In this document: positions 26,126 through 34,716 of the stretch, piece by piece
Numbering within the stretch: the first letter of the stretch is position 1
Layout: the number at the start of each line of letters is the position of its first letter
Assembly (NCBI GenBank): GCA_017503645.1
Contig: JAFVSR010000072.1
Location: forward strand, 1 to 57,449
DNA: 57,449 bases
Reading direction: 5' to 3'
Source: Bacteroidaceae bacterium
GTDB taxonomy: Bacteria > Bacteroidota > Bacteroidia > Bacteroidales > Bacteroidaceae
Made by a program: the position numbers and the translations under genes
Notes under the pieces: generated by a model
Databases searched by the model: none
What the model saw: only the letters and a program-made list of their open reading frames with translations
What the model was told of the DNA's origin: nothing

Positions 26126-26944
26126 ATGAAAAACAGATTATTTTTATTGCTTGTTGTGGTTCTGCTTGCCGTGCCCGCCGCAGCTATCAAGATAAAGGCA
26201 AAGCCATCATATAAGGCGGGTGAGACACTGGAGTGTGTATTCTATTTCAACTGGAAATTTGTGTGGGTGAAGGCCGGAGGTGCCAAGCTCATCATACGCG
26301 ATACCATATATAATGGACAGAAGGCGCAGTATATGTCGCTCCTGAGCAGCACTAACGAGAAGGCCGATGCCTTCTTCAGGATGCGCGACACGCTCACAAC
26401 GATATATTTGCCAGGCAAGGAGGTGCGTCCTTTGTACTATCGTAAGTTCTCGGAGCAAGGGCGGCGCAAGTATCTGAACGAGGTGCATTACAACTATCTG
26501 CCATCGGGCAAGGTGGCTGTGTCGCAGCACTATGCCCGCACCGACCGCACCCCTGTCTATCGCACCGATACCTGTGATGCAGGTGTGTTCGATATGATGA
26601 GTATGCTTGCCTATGCCCGTAATTTCGATTTCTCCTCCATCAAACCCGGGCAGCGTATATCCTATCCCATAGCCACAGGGCGCAGGGTAGAGGAGCAGCG
26701 CCTCATATACCGTGGCAAGGAGAAGGTAAAGGCCAACGACGGCCTCACATACAACTGCCTTAAGATATCACTTGTGGAGCTCGATGATAAGGACAAGGAG
26801 AAAACCATTGTGAATTTCTTTGTCACCGACGACGAGAATCATCTGCCCATATTGCTCGACCTTGCATTGAACTTTGGCACGGCTAAGGCCCGCTTGTCGA
26901 AGAAAACAGGGCTTATGTACCCGCTTATACCATCAAGGGAATAG
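26126..26944 (+). CDS. DUF3108 domain exported protein
   Basis: 272-aa periplasmic protein with a signal peptide (MKNRLFLLLVVVLLAVPAAA). The DUF3108 pattern begins at KPSYKAGETLECVFYFNWKF and includes SSTNEKADAFFRMRDTLTT, FDMMSMLAYARNFDF and ENHLPILLDLALNFG. Function unknown; such proteins are usual next to envelope genes. It begins 4 nt after the Big_5 lipoprotein gene, so the two are probably co-expressed. The start at 26126 gives a proper signal peptide; an upstream in-frame ATG lies in the preceding gene. Confidence 0.88.
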   Translation: MKNRLFLLLVVVLLAVPAAAIKIKAKPSYKAGETLECVFYFNWKFVWVKAGGAKLIIRDTIYNGQKAQYMSLLSSTNEKADAFFRMRDTLTTIYLPGKEVRPLYYRKFSEQGRRKYLNEVHYNYLPSGKVAVSQHYARTDRTPVYRTDTCDAGVFDMMSMLAYARNFDFSSIKPGQRISYPIATGRRVEEQRLIYRGKEKVKANDGLTYNCLKISLVELDDKDKEKTIVNFFVTDDENHLPILLDLALNFGTAKARLSKKTGLMYPLIPSRE

Positions 26945-26947
26945 CAA

Positions 26948-26996
26948 TAACATCAAAAAAGGAGCACTTCAGTGAAGTGCTCCTTTTTTGATGTTA
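26948..26996. terminator. bidirectional terminator between DUF3108 gene and thrA
   Basis: 49-nt inverted repeat with a one-base centre; arms carry AAAAAAGGAGCACTTCA and its complement, giving T-tracts on both strands. It sits between convergent genes. Confidence 0.85.
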
Positions 26997-27003
26997 ATCT
27001 ATA

Positions 27004-29439
27004 TTAAATGTTTGCTATTCGCATAATGTCGGCAAACACTCCGGCAGCGGTAACGCCCGCACCTGCACCATAGCCCTTTATAATCATAGGGTCCTTGTAG
27101 CGCTCGGTATTGAGCATTATTATGTTGTTGCTGCCCTCGAGGTTGTAGAATGGGTGTTTCTCATCCACCTTGCAAAGCGACACCGAGCCTTTGCCGTTCT
27201 CGAATTTTGCAATGAAACGCCAATGCATATTCTCGGCTTCAAGCTGCTTGCGCTCCTCCTCGAACTTCTCGTTTAGTTCGGGCAATCTTTGCCAGAAGTT
27301 GTCGAGGCTGCCTTCGAACAACTCGTTAGGTATAAACAGGTTGGCTTCAACCTCCTCCTGTTCTATCACATAGCCTGCCTCGCGTGCAAGGATGACCAAC
27401 TTGCGTATCACATCCTTTCCGCAGAGGTCGATGCGGGGGTCGGGCTCGCTGTACCCGTTCTCCTTGGCAAGGCGCACCGCCTCGCTCATAGGTACATCCT
27501 TGCTCAATACGTTGAAAATAAAGTTCAATGTGCCGCTGAGCACAGCCTCTATCTTCAATATCTTGTCGCCGCTGTTTATGAGGTCGTTCATTGTGTTTAT
27601 CACAGGCAAGCCTGCACCCACATTGGTCTCAAACAGATATTTGATATTGCGCTGGCGTGCAATGTGTTTGAGGTTGCTGTATGTGGCGTAGTCGCTCGAT
27701 GCGGCAATCTTATTGGCTGCCACCACCGATATGTTATGCGATAGAAGGTCGGCATAGATAGATGCAACCTCGCCGTTGGCGGTGCAATCCACAAACACCG
27801 AGTTAAAGATATTCATATCAATTATTTCGTCGCGCAACTTGCATATGCTGCTCTCCTTGCTTGCGGCAAGCGCCTCGCGATAGTTGTCGAGGCAAAGCCC
27901 GTCGCGGTCGAAAATGGCGTGACGGCTGTTGGCAATACCCACCACATTGAGCATAAGCCCGTGCTCTTTTTTAAGAGTCTCCTGCTGCGATGCTATCTGC
28001 TCTATGAGGCTGCCACCCACGGTACCTATGCCGCAGATGAAGAGGTTGAGTACCTTGTACTCCGACAGGAAGAACGAGTCGTGTATCACATTTAGCGTTT
28101 TGCGCAGCTGTTCGGCTTTAACCACAAACGAAATGTTTGTCTCCTGAGCGCCCTGTGCGCAGGCAACCACATTTATACCGTTGCGGCCCAGTGTCTGGAA
28201 CAGTTTGCCAATTATACCCGGCGTGTGGCGCATATTCTCGCCCACAATGGCCACGGTAGAGAGCTCGCTCTGCGCGGTTACAGCCTCCATAAGGCCCATT
28301 GCAATCTCCTTCTTGAACTCCTCGTTGAGTACATCGCAAGCCTTTTGCGCATCTATGTGGCGCAATCCAAGCGAAGTGCTGTTTTCCGACGATGCCTGTG
28401 CCACAAAGAACACGCTCACATCGGCATTGGCAAGGGCGCTGAATATTCGCTGGTTCACACCCACAACGCCCACCATACCGAGTCCTTGCACGGTGAGCAG
28501 GTCGGTGTCGCTGATGCTTGATATACCTTTTATTATGCGCTCTTTGTCGCCACACTCGGCGCTTATTATTGTGCCGGCTCCCTCGGGGTTGTATGTGTTA
28601 AGTACCTTTATGGGGATGTTGGCTTTGAATACGGGGTAGATGGTAGGGGGGTAAACCACCTTTGCACCGAAGTTACATAGCTCGGTGGCCTCCACATAAC
28701 TCAAACGGTCTATTGTGTATGCTGTGTTTATCACGCGCGGGTCGGCTGTCATAAATCCATCCACATCGGTCCATATCTGTAGCATATTGGCTTTGAGGGC
28801 CGCTGCAAGAATGGCCGCAGTGTAGTCCGAGCCTCCACGTCCCAGATTGGTGGTCTCGCCACTATCCTTGTCCGACGATATGAAGCCCGGGGCCACTGTT
28901 ATGCGGTTATTGTTGACCGAGAAATATTCGTGAATGAGCTTGTCGGTAGCCTCGTCGGCAAGTATGTATTTGTTGTGCTTGGTTTCGGTCTTTATATATT
29001 TGCGCGAGTTGAAACGCACGGCACCATCTATGAGTGCGGTGACAATGCGGCTCGACAGCCTCTCGCCGTAGCTCACAATGGTGGCTTCGGTCTTTGGGGT
29101 TGTGTTGTTGATGAGCGAAAGGCCCAAATAGATGTTCTGCAGCTGGTTGAGCAGGGTATCTACCTCCTGCAATAGAGCGTTGCGCTTCTGCTCGTCGGTG
29201 ATAACTGCATATATGAGGTCGTGATGTCTTGCCACAAGCTCCTGAAACTCCTCGTTAAAGGCCTCGTCGCCGGCAACTGCCATTTTCGAAATCTTTATAA
29301 GCTTGTCCGTTACACCACCCAGAGCCGATACCACAACAATTACCGGCTCTGTTTTTGCAGCATTCTCTACAATGCTTTTAAGATTAAGAATACTATTTAC
29401 GGAACCAACAGATGTTCCGCCAAATTTCATTACTTTCAT
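27004..29439 (-). CDS. thrA: bifunctional aspartate kinase / homoserine dehydrogenase I
   Basis: 811-aa fusion that catalyses the first and third steps from aspartate to homoserine. The aspartokinase domain (about 1-290) starts MKVMKFGGTSVGSV; tandem ACT domains (about 300-455) likely sense threonine; the dehydrogenase domain (about 460-811) starts NLFICGIGTVGGSLIEQI and includes VDCTANGEVASIYADLL and NKIAASSDY. It feeds both threonine and methionine synthesis (metA is 5.3 kb away). It is preceded by a leader with a short ORF and a terminator-like hairpin (29445-29519). No thrB or thrC follows in the window. Confidence 0.95.
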   Translation of the reverse strand: MKVMKFGGTSVGSVNSILNLKSIVENAAKTEPVIVVVSALGGVTDKLIKISKMAVAGDEAFNEEFQELVARHHDLIYAVITDEQKRNALLQEVDTLLNQLQNIYLGLSLINNTTPKTEATIVSYGERLSSRIVTALIDGAVRFNSRKYIKTETKHNKYILADEATDKLIHEYFSVNNNRITVAPGFISSDKDSGETTNLGRGGSDYTAAILAAALKANMLQIWTDVDGFMTADPRVINTAYTIDRLSYVEATELCNFGAKVVYPPTIYPVFKANIPIKVLNTYNPEGAGTIISAECGDKERIIKGISSISDTDLLTVQGLGMVGVVGVNQRIFSALANADVSVFFVAQASSENSTSLGLRHIDAQKACDVLNEEFKKEIAMGLMEAVTAQSELSTVAIVGENMRHTPGIIGKLFQTLGRNGINVVACAQGAQETNISFVVKAEQLRKTLNVIHDSFFLSEYKVLNLFICGIGTVGGSLIEQIASQQETLKKEHGLMLNVVGIANSRHAIFDRDGLCLDNYREALAASKESSICKLRDEIIDMNIFNSVFVDCTANGEVASIYADLLSHNISVVAANKIAASSDYATYSNLKHIARQRNIKYLFETNVGAGLPVINTMNDLINSGDKILKIEAVLSGTLNFIFNVLSKDVPMSEAVRLAKENGYSEPDPRIDLCGKDVIRKLVILAREAGYVIEQEEVEANLFIPNELFEGSLDNFWQRLPELNEKFEEERKQLEAENMHWRFIAKFENGKGSVSLCKVDEKHPFYNLEGSNNIIMLNTERYKDPMIIKGYGAGAGVTAAGVFADIMRIANI

Positions 29440-29444
29440 TTTTC

Positions 29445-29519
29445 TTAGCTTCTAATAAAGAAAACAGCACTCCCTGTGGGCTCTCGTAGCCCTTCCACGG
29501 AAAGCTGTTCACCGTGCAT
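29445..29519 (-). CDS. 24-codon candidate leader ORF of thrA
   Basis: ATG at 29519, stop TAA at 29445-29447, ending 5 nt before the thrA ATG. The peptide starts MHGEQLSVEGLREPTG and ends with SAVFFIRS. It is not a run of regulatory Thr/Ile codons (one Thr, one Ile). It overlaps a stable hairpin (29463-29509). It may be a true leader peptide or may simply be the open frame of a structured RNA leader. Confidence 0.4.
   Translation of the reverse strand: MHGEQLSVEGLREPTGSAVFFIRS
29463..29509 (-). promoter_or_regulatory. attenuator-like hairpin in the thrA leader
   Basis: On the minus strand AACAGCTTTCC (29509-29499) pairs with GGGAGTGCTGTT (29474-29463) with one bulge, enclosing a second hairpin GGGCT-ACGAG-AGCCC; it is followed by TTCTTTATT. 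A competing CTTTCC/GGAAGG pairing and an upstream GTGCA/TGCAC hairpin (29514-29528) are also possible. This is the layout of a transcription attenuator; the signal sensed is not shown by the sequence. Confidence 0.6.
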
Positions 29520-29556
29520 TTTGTGCACTCTGTTTCTAATCCTGTGAATATTAGTG

Positions 29557-29564
29557 CAAAAATA
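29557..29564 (-). promoter_or_regulatory. -7 box of the thrA promoter
   Basis: TATTTTTG followed by C on the minus strand, with a TTG at 29585-29587, 20 nt upstream, as -33. Transcription would start near 29550, giving a leader of about 110 nt before thrA. Confidence 0.6.
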
Positions 29565-29664
29565 TGAACTTTGCACAAATTAGGCAAGCGTTTAACGGCT
29601 TTACGTTAGATTTTTACGCAGATATTCACTAATTTCGCAGTGTAAATGGCAAAACATAAGACAA

Positions 29665-31032
29665 ATGGCAAAGGATAAGACGATATTTCTCTGCAACGAT
29701 TGTGGTTACGAGTCGCCCAAATGGGCAGGCAAGTGCCCTGCCTGCGGGGCTTGGAACAGTTTTGTGGAGAAGGTTGTGCGTGGCGGTGCCCCTTCGCGTG
29801 CATCGGCGGCAGTGATGGATAATGTTCCCTCGCGCCCTGTTCTTATAGACGATGTGGACAGCGACGAACTGCCACGTATTGATATGGGTGATGCCGAGCT
29901 CAACCGCGTGCTTGGCGGCGGACTTGTTCCCGGTTCTCTGGTTTTGCTTGGCGGTGAACCCGGCATAGGCAAATCCACGCTTGTTTTGCAAACCATATTG
30001 GGCTTGCCGCAACGTCGTGTGCTCTATGTGTCGGGCGAGGAGAGCGCGCAACAGATAAAACTGCGTGCCGACCGTATTACCCACACCCGTGGCAATTGCC
30101 ACATAGTGTGCGAGACCGTGCTCGAAACCATCTTCACGCATATTAAAAACGTGAACCCCGAGCTGTTGGTTATCGACTCCATACAAACGATGTGCACCGA
30201 GGCCGTCGATTCCTCGCCGGGCAGTATGGCACAGGTGCGCGAGTGTACCGCGCTTCTGCTCAAATATGCCAAAGAGAATAACGTACCCGTGATTCTCATA
30301 GGTCACATAACAAAAGACGGTGCCATTGCCGGTCCCAAAATATTGGAACACATAGTGGATGTTGTTATCCAGTTCGAGGGCGACCAGCACTATCTATACC
30401 GCGTTCTGCGCTCCATAAAGAACCGCTTCGGCAGCACGGCCGAGCTTGGTATATACGAAATGCGCCGCGAGGGCTTGCGCCAGGTGAGCAACCCGTCGGA
30501 ACTGCTGTTGAGTGAAAGACACAAGGGTATGAGCGGCATAGCCATTGCGTCGGCAATAGAGGGTGTGAGCCCCTTCCTCATAGAGGCGCAGGCACTTGTA
30601 AGCACGGCTGCATATGGTACCCCGCAGCGCTCTGCCACGGGGTTCGATATACGCCGTATGAATATGTTACTTGCGGTGCTCGAAAAGCGCGTGGGTTTCA
30701 AACTCGCGCAAAAGGATGTCTATTTGAACATTGCGGGTGGCCTGCGTGTAAACGACCCTGCCATAGACCTTTCGGTCATAAGTGCCATTCTCTCAAGCAA
30801 TATGGATGTGGAGATAGAGCCCGCCGTGTGTATGTCGGGTGAGGTAGGCCTCTCGGGCGAGATACGCCCTGTGAACCGTATAGAACAACGCATAGCCGAG
30901 GCTGCCAAGCTCGGTTTCAAGCAGATAATTGTTCCAAAATCGAATATAAAGGGGCTCGACCTTTCGCGTTTTGCCATTGAGGTGTCGCCTGTGAGCAAGG
31001 TAGAGGAGGCGTTCCGCCTGCTGTTCGGTTAA
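29665..31032 (+). CDS. radA: DNA repair protein RadA
   Basis: 455-aa RecA-like ATPase that drives branch migration in recombination. The N-terminal four-cysteine zinc finger (FLCNDCGYESPKWAGKCPAC) is followed by Walker A LGGEPGIGKST, the RadA-specific KNRFG motif (SIKNRFGSTAELG) and a C-terminal Lon-like domain (GGLRVNDPAIDLSV). Length is canonical. The promoter probably lies in 29600-29660, between divergent thrA and radA. Confidence 0.95.
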   Translation: MAKDKTIFLCNDCGYESPKWAGKCPACGAWNSFVEKVVRGGAPSRASAAVMDNVPSRPVLIDDVDSDELPRIDMGDAELNRVLGGGLVPGSLVLLGGEPGIGKSTLVLQTILGLPQRRVLYVSGEESAQQIKLRADRITHTRGNCHIVCETVLETIFTHIKNVNPELLVIDSIQTMCTEAVDSSPGSMAQVRECTALLLKYAKENNVPVILIGHITKDGAIAGPKILEHIVDVVIQFEGDQHYLYRVLRSIKNRFGSTAELGIYEMRREGLRQVSNPSELLLSERHKGMSGIAIASAIEGVSPFLIEAQALVSTAAYGTPQRSATGFDIRRMNMLLAVLEKRVGFKLAQKDVYLNIAGGLRVNDPAIDLSVISAILSSNMDVEIEPAVCMSGEVGLSGEIRPVNRIEQRIAEAAKLGFKQIIVPKSNIKGLDLSRFAIEVSPVSKVEEAFRLLFG

Positions 31033-31052
31033 TATAGATAAATTAAGGTGAA

Positions 31053-32654
31053 ATGATACACGAATTTCAGGTACGCGCTTTGCCGCACCAAGCAGTGAAT
31101 GAACAGGCGTTGAAACGCTTTGTAGCCGATGAAAAGGGGTGGGATATACGCACCATAAATGCCGTGCGCGTGTTGCGCCGCAGTATCGATGCGCGCCAAC
31201 GTACAATATACATAAATCTTTCGCTGCGCGTTTTCGTGAACGAGCAACCCACCACCGAAGAGTATGTGAGCCGCGAGTATGGCAATGTGGAGGGTTGTAC
31301 ACCCGTTATAGTGGTGGGTGCGGGCCCTGCGGGCCTTTTTGCAGCCCTCAAACTCATTGAAAACGGCCTGCGTCCCATTGTGGTGGAGCGCGGGCGCGAT
31401 GTGCGCACACGCAAAGTCGATTTGGCAGGTATATCGCGCACCCATAAGGTCAACCCCGAATCGAACTACTGTTTTGGCGAGGGTGGTGCAGGTGCCTATT
31501 CCGACGGCAAGCTCTACACGCGCAGCAAAAAGCGCGGCAGCATAGAGGGTGTTTTGAATATCTTCTGCCAACACGGGGCAAGCCCCACAATTCTGGCCGA
31601 TGCCCACCCTCATATAGGTACCGACAAACTACCCCGCGTGATAGAGAATATGCGCCTCACAATATTGCGTTGTGGCGGTGAGGTCCATTTCGAAACCCGT
31701 ATGGAGGGGTTGTTGATAAAGAACGGTGCCGTGCAGGGTATTGCTACCAACAGGGGCGACCTCCTTGCGCAAGCCGTTATTCTTGCCACGGGCCATTCGG
31801 CCAAGGATGTATATCGCCACTTGCATAGCAATGGCATTGCGCTGGAAAGCAAGGGCTTTGCCGTTGGCGTGCGTTTGGAACACCCTTCGGCACTTATCGA
31901 CAGCATCCAATATCACAATCCTAAAGGCCGCGGCAAGTATCTGCCCGCTGCCGAGTACAGTTTCACCGCGCAGGCCGACGGCCGTGGCGTTTACAGTTTT
32001 TGTATGTGCCCGGGTGGTGTCATCATCCCCTCGGCATCGGCTGAGAAGGAGTTGCTTGTGAACGGAATGTCGCCATCGCACCGCGGTGGCGCGTGGAGCA
32101 ATTCGGGTATGGTGGTGCAGGTGAACCCCGAAGATGTCCTCCTGCCCGAAATGCAGATAGATGTCGAAGATGTTACTCCCGTTCCCGATGATTCACCCCT
32201 GCGTGTGATGAATTTCCAGGAGCGCCTCGAAAGACTATGCTGGACAATGGGTAATTACAAACAGACAGCCCCTGCGCAACGTATGGCCGATTTTGTGCAT
32301 AACAAACTCAGTTACGACCTGCCCCGCAGCTCCTATGCTCCCGGGCTTATATCCTCGCCTATGCACTTTTGGTTGCCCAAGTTCATATCGTCGCGCCTGC
32401 AACGCGGTTTCGAGCAGTTTGGCCGTATGTCGCGCGGTTTCCTCACAAACGAGGCGGTGATGATAGGTGTGGAGACACGCACCTCGTCGCCTGTGCGCAT
32501 AGTGCGCGATGCCGATAGCCTGCAACACGTTGGTATTGAGGGGCTCTTCCCTTGTGGCGAAGGTGCAGGCTATGCAGGTGGCATAGTGTCGGCTGCTGTC
32601 GATGGCGAGCGTTGTGCTCTGTCGGCAGGGGAGTATGTGAATAGGATAAAATGA
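31053..32654 (+). CDS. uncharacterised NAD(P)/FAD-dependent dehydrogenase (COG2509-type)
   Basis: 533-aa flavoprotein. A small N-terminal domain (1-85) precedes the FAD dinucleotide fold VIVVGAGPAGLFAALKL (about residues 88-104); FGEGGAGAYSDGKLYTR is the hallmark of this group, and GLFPCGEGAGYAGGIVSAA closes the FAD site. The substrate is unknown. It lies 20 nt downstream of radA and meets the GH20 gene tail to tail with a 6-nt gap and no obvious terminator. Confidence 0.88.
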   Translation: MIHEFQVRALPHQAVNEQALKRFVADEKGWDIRTINAVRVLRRSIDARQRTIYINLSLRVFVNEQPTTEEYVSREYGNVEGCTPVIVVGAGPAGLFAALKLIENGLRPIVVERGRDVRTRKVDLAGISRTHKVNPESNYCFGEGGAGAYSDGKLYTRSKKRGSIEGVLNIFCQHGASPTILADAHPHIGTDKLPRVIENMRLTILRCGGEVHFETRMEGLLIKNGAVQGIATNRGDLLAQAVILATGHSAKDVYRHLHSNGIALESKGFAVGVRLEHPSALIDSIQYHNPKGRGKYLPAAEYSFTAQADGRGVYSFCMCPGGVIIPSASAEKELLVNGMSPSHRGGAWSNSGMVVQVNPEDVLLPEMQIDVEDVTPVPDDSPLRVMNFQERLERLCWTMGNYKQTAPAQRMADFVHNKLSYDLPRSSYAPGLISSPMHFWLPKFISSRLQRGFEQFGRMSRGFLTNEAVMIGVETRTSSPVRIVRDADSLQHVGIEGLFPCGEGAGYAGGIVSAAVDGERCALSAGEYVNRIK

Positions 32655-32660
32655 TACTTG

Positions 32661-34706
32661 CTATTTTACCACAATCTCGTCGGTGAACATAAAGCCGCCC
32701 TGCTTGCCGCGTATGGCGCGGTAACGTATGTAGCGTGCTTTTGTCTCTCCTTCCCACCCGTATGATTTGAAACTCAAAGTGTCGTCGCGCACCACGTTGT
32801 GGCCTATGGTTGCAAGGGTGTGGAATGTGCTGCTGTCGGCCGATGCCGAAATCTCCACCTCGGCAGGCAGGTAGATGCCGGGTTCGCATAGTTGCATAAA
32901 GTCGGCAGCAATGCTCTTTATCTCTTTTTCCTCTTCGAGGTCTATGCACACATCAATACCGCCACGCCCTATGAAGCCTTGCCAACGCTTGTCACTGTTG
33001 TTCCAACCGCCGTGTATGCCGTCGGTGAGCGCGCTGTCGCCACCGGCTGTGTAGGTGGGGTAGTAGGGTGAGCCTGTGGCGTATGCCACCCTCTTCCCTT
33101 TTGCCAGGTGATTGTTAGGGGCAAGCGACAGCGGACGGTTGCCATATTCGCAGCTCAAGTCAAAAGCGTTGTAACCATTCTTGCGCAACTGCTTCACGGC
33201 GTTGAGTGCCCTTGTACGGAACTGCTCGTAGTTGCGTTTATCCTGCGGGCTCCATCCAATCTCGGCTATCGCGAGTATGCGGGGGTATATCATATGCTCG
33301 TTCAGCTGCTCTGTGGGTATATATTCGGCCCATACATTGCCCTGAATGCCATATATGAGTGCCGCCTCGTCGGGTGTAAGGCTGTCGGGCACGGGGTTAT
33401 ATGAATATACCTTTTCAATGGGCAGGTAGCCCCCAAATGCCACGGGCTGCGTGTGGGGTGCATCCTGATAGCTGTCTAAGTAGCAGAACTCCCCGGGTGT
33501 CATTATGGCCTTGTGTCCTGCGCGCACCGCTTTTATTCCGCCATCGGTGCCGCGCCACGACATTACGGTGGCATTGGGTGCAAGCCCTCCTTCGAGAATC
33601 TCGTCCCATCCTATGATACTGCGCCCCTTGCTGTTAACGAAACGCTCCATACGCTCTATAAGATAGCTTTGCAGCTCGTTCACATTGGCAAGCCCCTCTT
33701 CCTTCATACGGCTTTTGCATAGCGGGCAGGTGGGCCACGATGCCTTTGCGGCCTCGTCACCGCCTATGTGTATGTATTTGCTTGGGAACAGCTCCATTAT
33801 CTCCGTGAGCACATTTTCAAGGAATGTATATACCTCCTCATTGCCCACACAAAAGTCGGCCTGCTTGTATGGTTCGTGTGTGCAGGATAGCTGCGGGTAG
33901 GCAGTGAGCACCTCCTCGGAGTGTGCCGGCATCTCAATCTCGGGGATTACCGTGATATATCGGTCGGCGGCATATTGCACTATTTCGCGTATATCCTCCT
34001 GTGTGTAGTAGCCGCCGTGTGCATCGGGTGCTCCCTCCTCGCGGTACAGCCTGTCGCCATACCACCAATCCTTCCACAGTTCTTGGCTGCGCCACGCGGC
34101 AAACTGCGTGAGTCGCGGGTATTGCTTTATCTCCACGCGCCACCCCGCTGCATCGGTCAGATGCATATGCAGGCGGTTCATCTTGTAACGGGCAATGGCA
34201 TCGATTTGCTTTTTCACATAATCTTTGCCAAAAAAGTGGCGCGACACATCGAGCATAAGCCCGCGATACTCAAATCGTGGTTGGTCTGTAATTGTGCCAC
34301 AAGGTATGTAATTTGCCGCATTGTATAGTTGTGCTATGGTTTGTACGGCATAAAAGAGGCCTGCGCCGCTTGTGCCCTCGGCTGTTATATGCTTGGGTGT
34401 GGTGGTTATGCGGTATCCCTCGGGCGATGTTATGCCTGCAACGCTGTCGCACAGCAGCAGGGTAATGCTCTTGCCCGCATTGTTGTTGGCTGTTATACCC
34501 ACGTCGGAAAGTGCCTGCAGCAGTCTTATGCTATCCTCCACGGGTGCATTTATCTCTATCTTTATCCCGCCGTCGAATGTGAATTTGCCACTTGCCTTTT
34601 CAATGTGCATAGGTGTGGGGAGCACGTTCTCTTCTGTCGCCCGGCTGTTGTCGCCGCACGAAAGCAGCAACAGGGTTGCTGCTGCAAAAATTATCTTTTT
34701 TATCAT
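32661..34706 (-). CDS. GH20 beta-N-acetylhexosaminidase lipoprotein
   Basis: 681-aa exported glycoside hydrolase that removes terminal GlcNAc/GalNAc from glycans. The signal MIKKIIFAAATLLLLSC has a lipobox cysteine. Order: GH20b N-terminal domain, then the GH20 barrel with the catalytic pair Asp317-Glu318 in HIGGDEAAK (substrate-assisted mechanism) and GWDEILEGGLAP, then a C-terminal F5/8-type-C-like sandwich (GGWNNSDKRWQGF to the end). Likely surface- or periplasm-facing, degrading host glycans or recycled glycans. It lies 10 nt after metA; the in-frame ATG at 34730 would overlap metA. Confidence 0.93.
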   Translation of the reverse strand: MIKKIIFAAATLLLLSCGDNSRATEENVLPTPMHIEKASGKFTFDGGIKIEINAPVEDSIRLLQALSDVGITANNNAGKSITLLLCDSVAGITSPEGYRITTTPKHITAEGTSGAGLFYAVQTIAQLYNAANYIPCGTITDQPRFEYRGLMLDVSRHFFGKDYVKKQIDAIARYKMNRLHMHLTDAAGWRVEIKQYPRLTQFAAWRSQELWKDWWYGDRLYREEGAPDAHGGYYTQEDIREIVQYAADRYITVIPEIEMPAHSEEVLTAYPQLSCTHEPYKQADFCVGNEEVYTFLENVLTEIMELFPSKYIHIGGDEAAKASWPTCPLCKSRMKEEGLANVNELQSYLIERMERFVNSKGRSIIGWDEILEGGLAPNATVMSWRGTDGGIKAVRAGHKAIMTPGEFCYLDSYQDAPHTQPVAFGGYLPIEKVYSYNPVPDSLTPDEAALIYGIQGNVWAEYIPTEQLNEHMIYPRILAIAEIGWSPQDKRNYEQFRTRALNAVKQLRKNGYNAFDLSCEYGNRPLSLAPNNHLAKGKRVAYATGSPYYPTYTAGGDSALTDGIHGGWNNSDKRWQGFIGRGGIDVCIDLEEEKEIKSIAADFMQLCEPGIYLPAEVEISASADSSTFHTLATIGHNVVRDDTLSFKSYGWEGETKARYIRYRAIRGKQGGFMFTDEIVVK

Positions 34707-34716
34707 AAGGGCGCTG

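Noticed and set aside
29440-29564. T-box or classical E. coli-type thr leader.
   Set aside because: No T-box consensus is present, and the short ORF has only one Thr and one Ile codon, so neither known mechanism fits.
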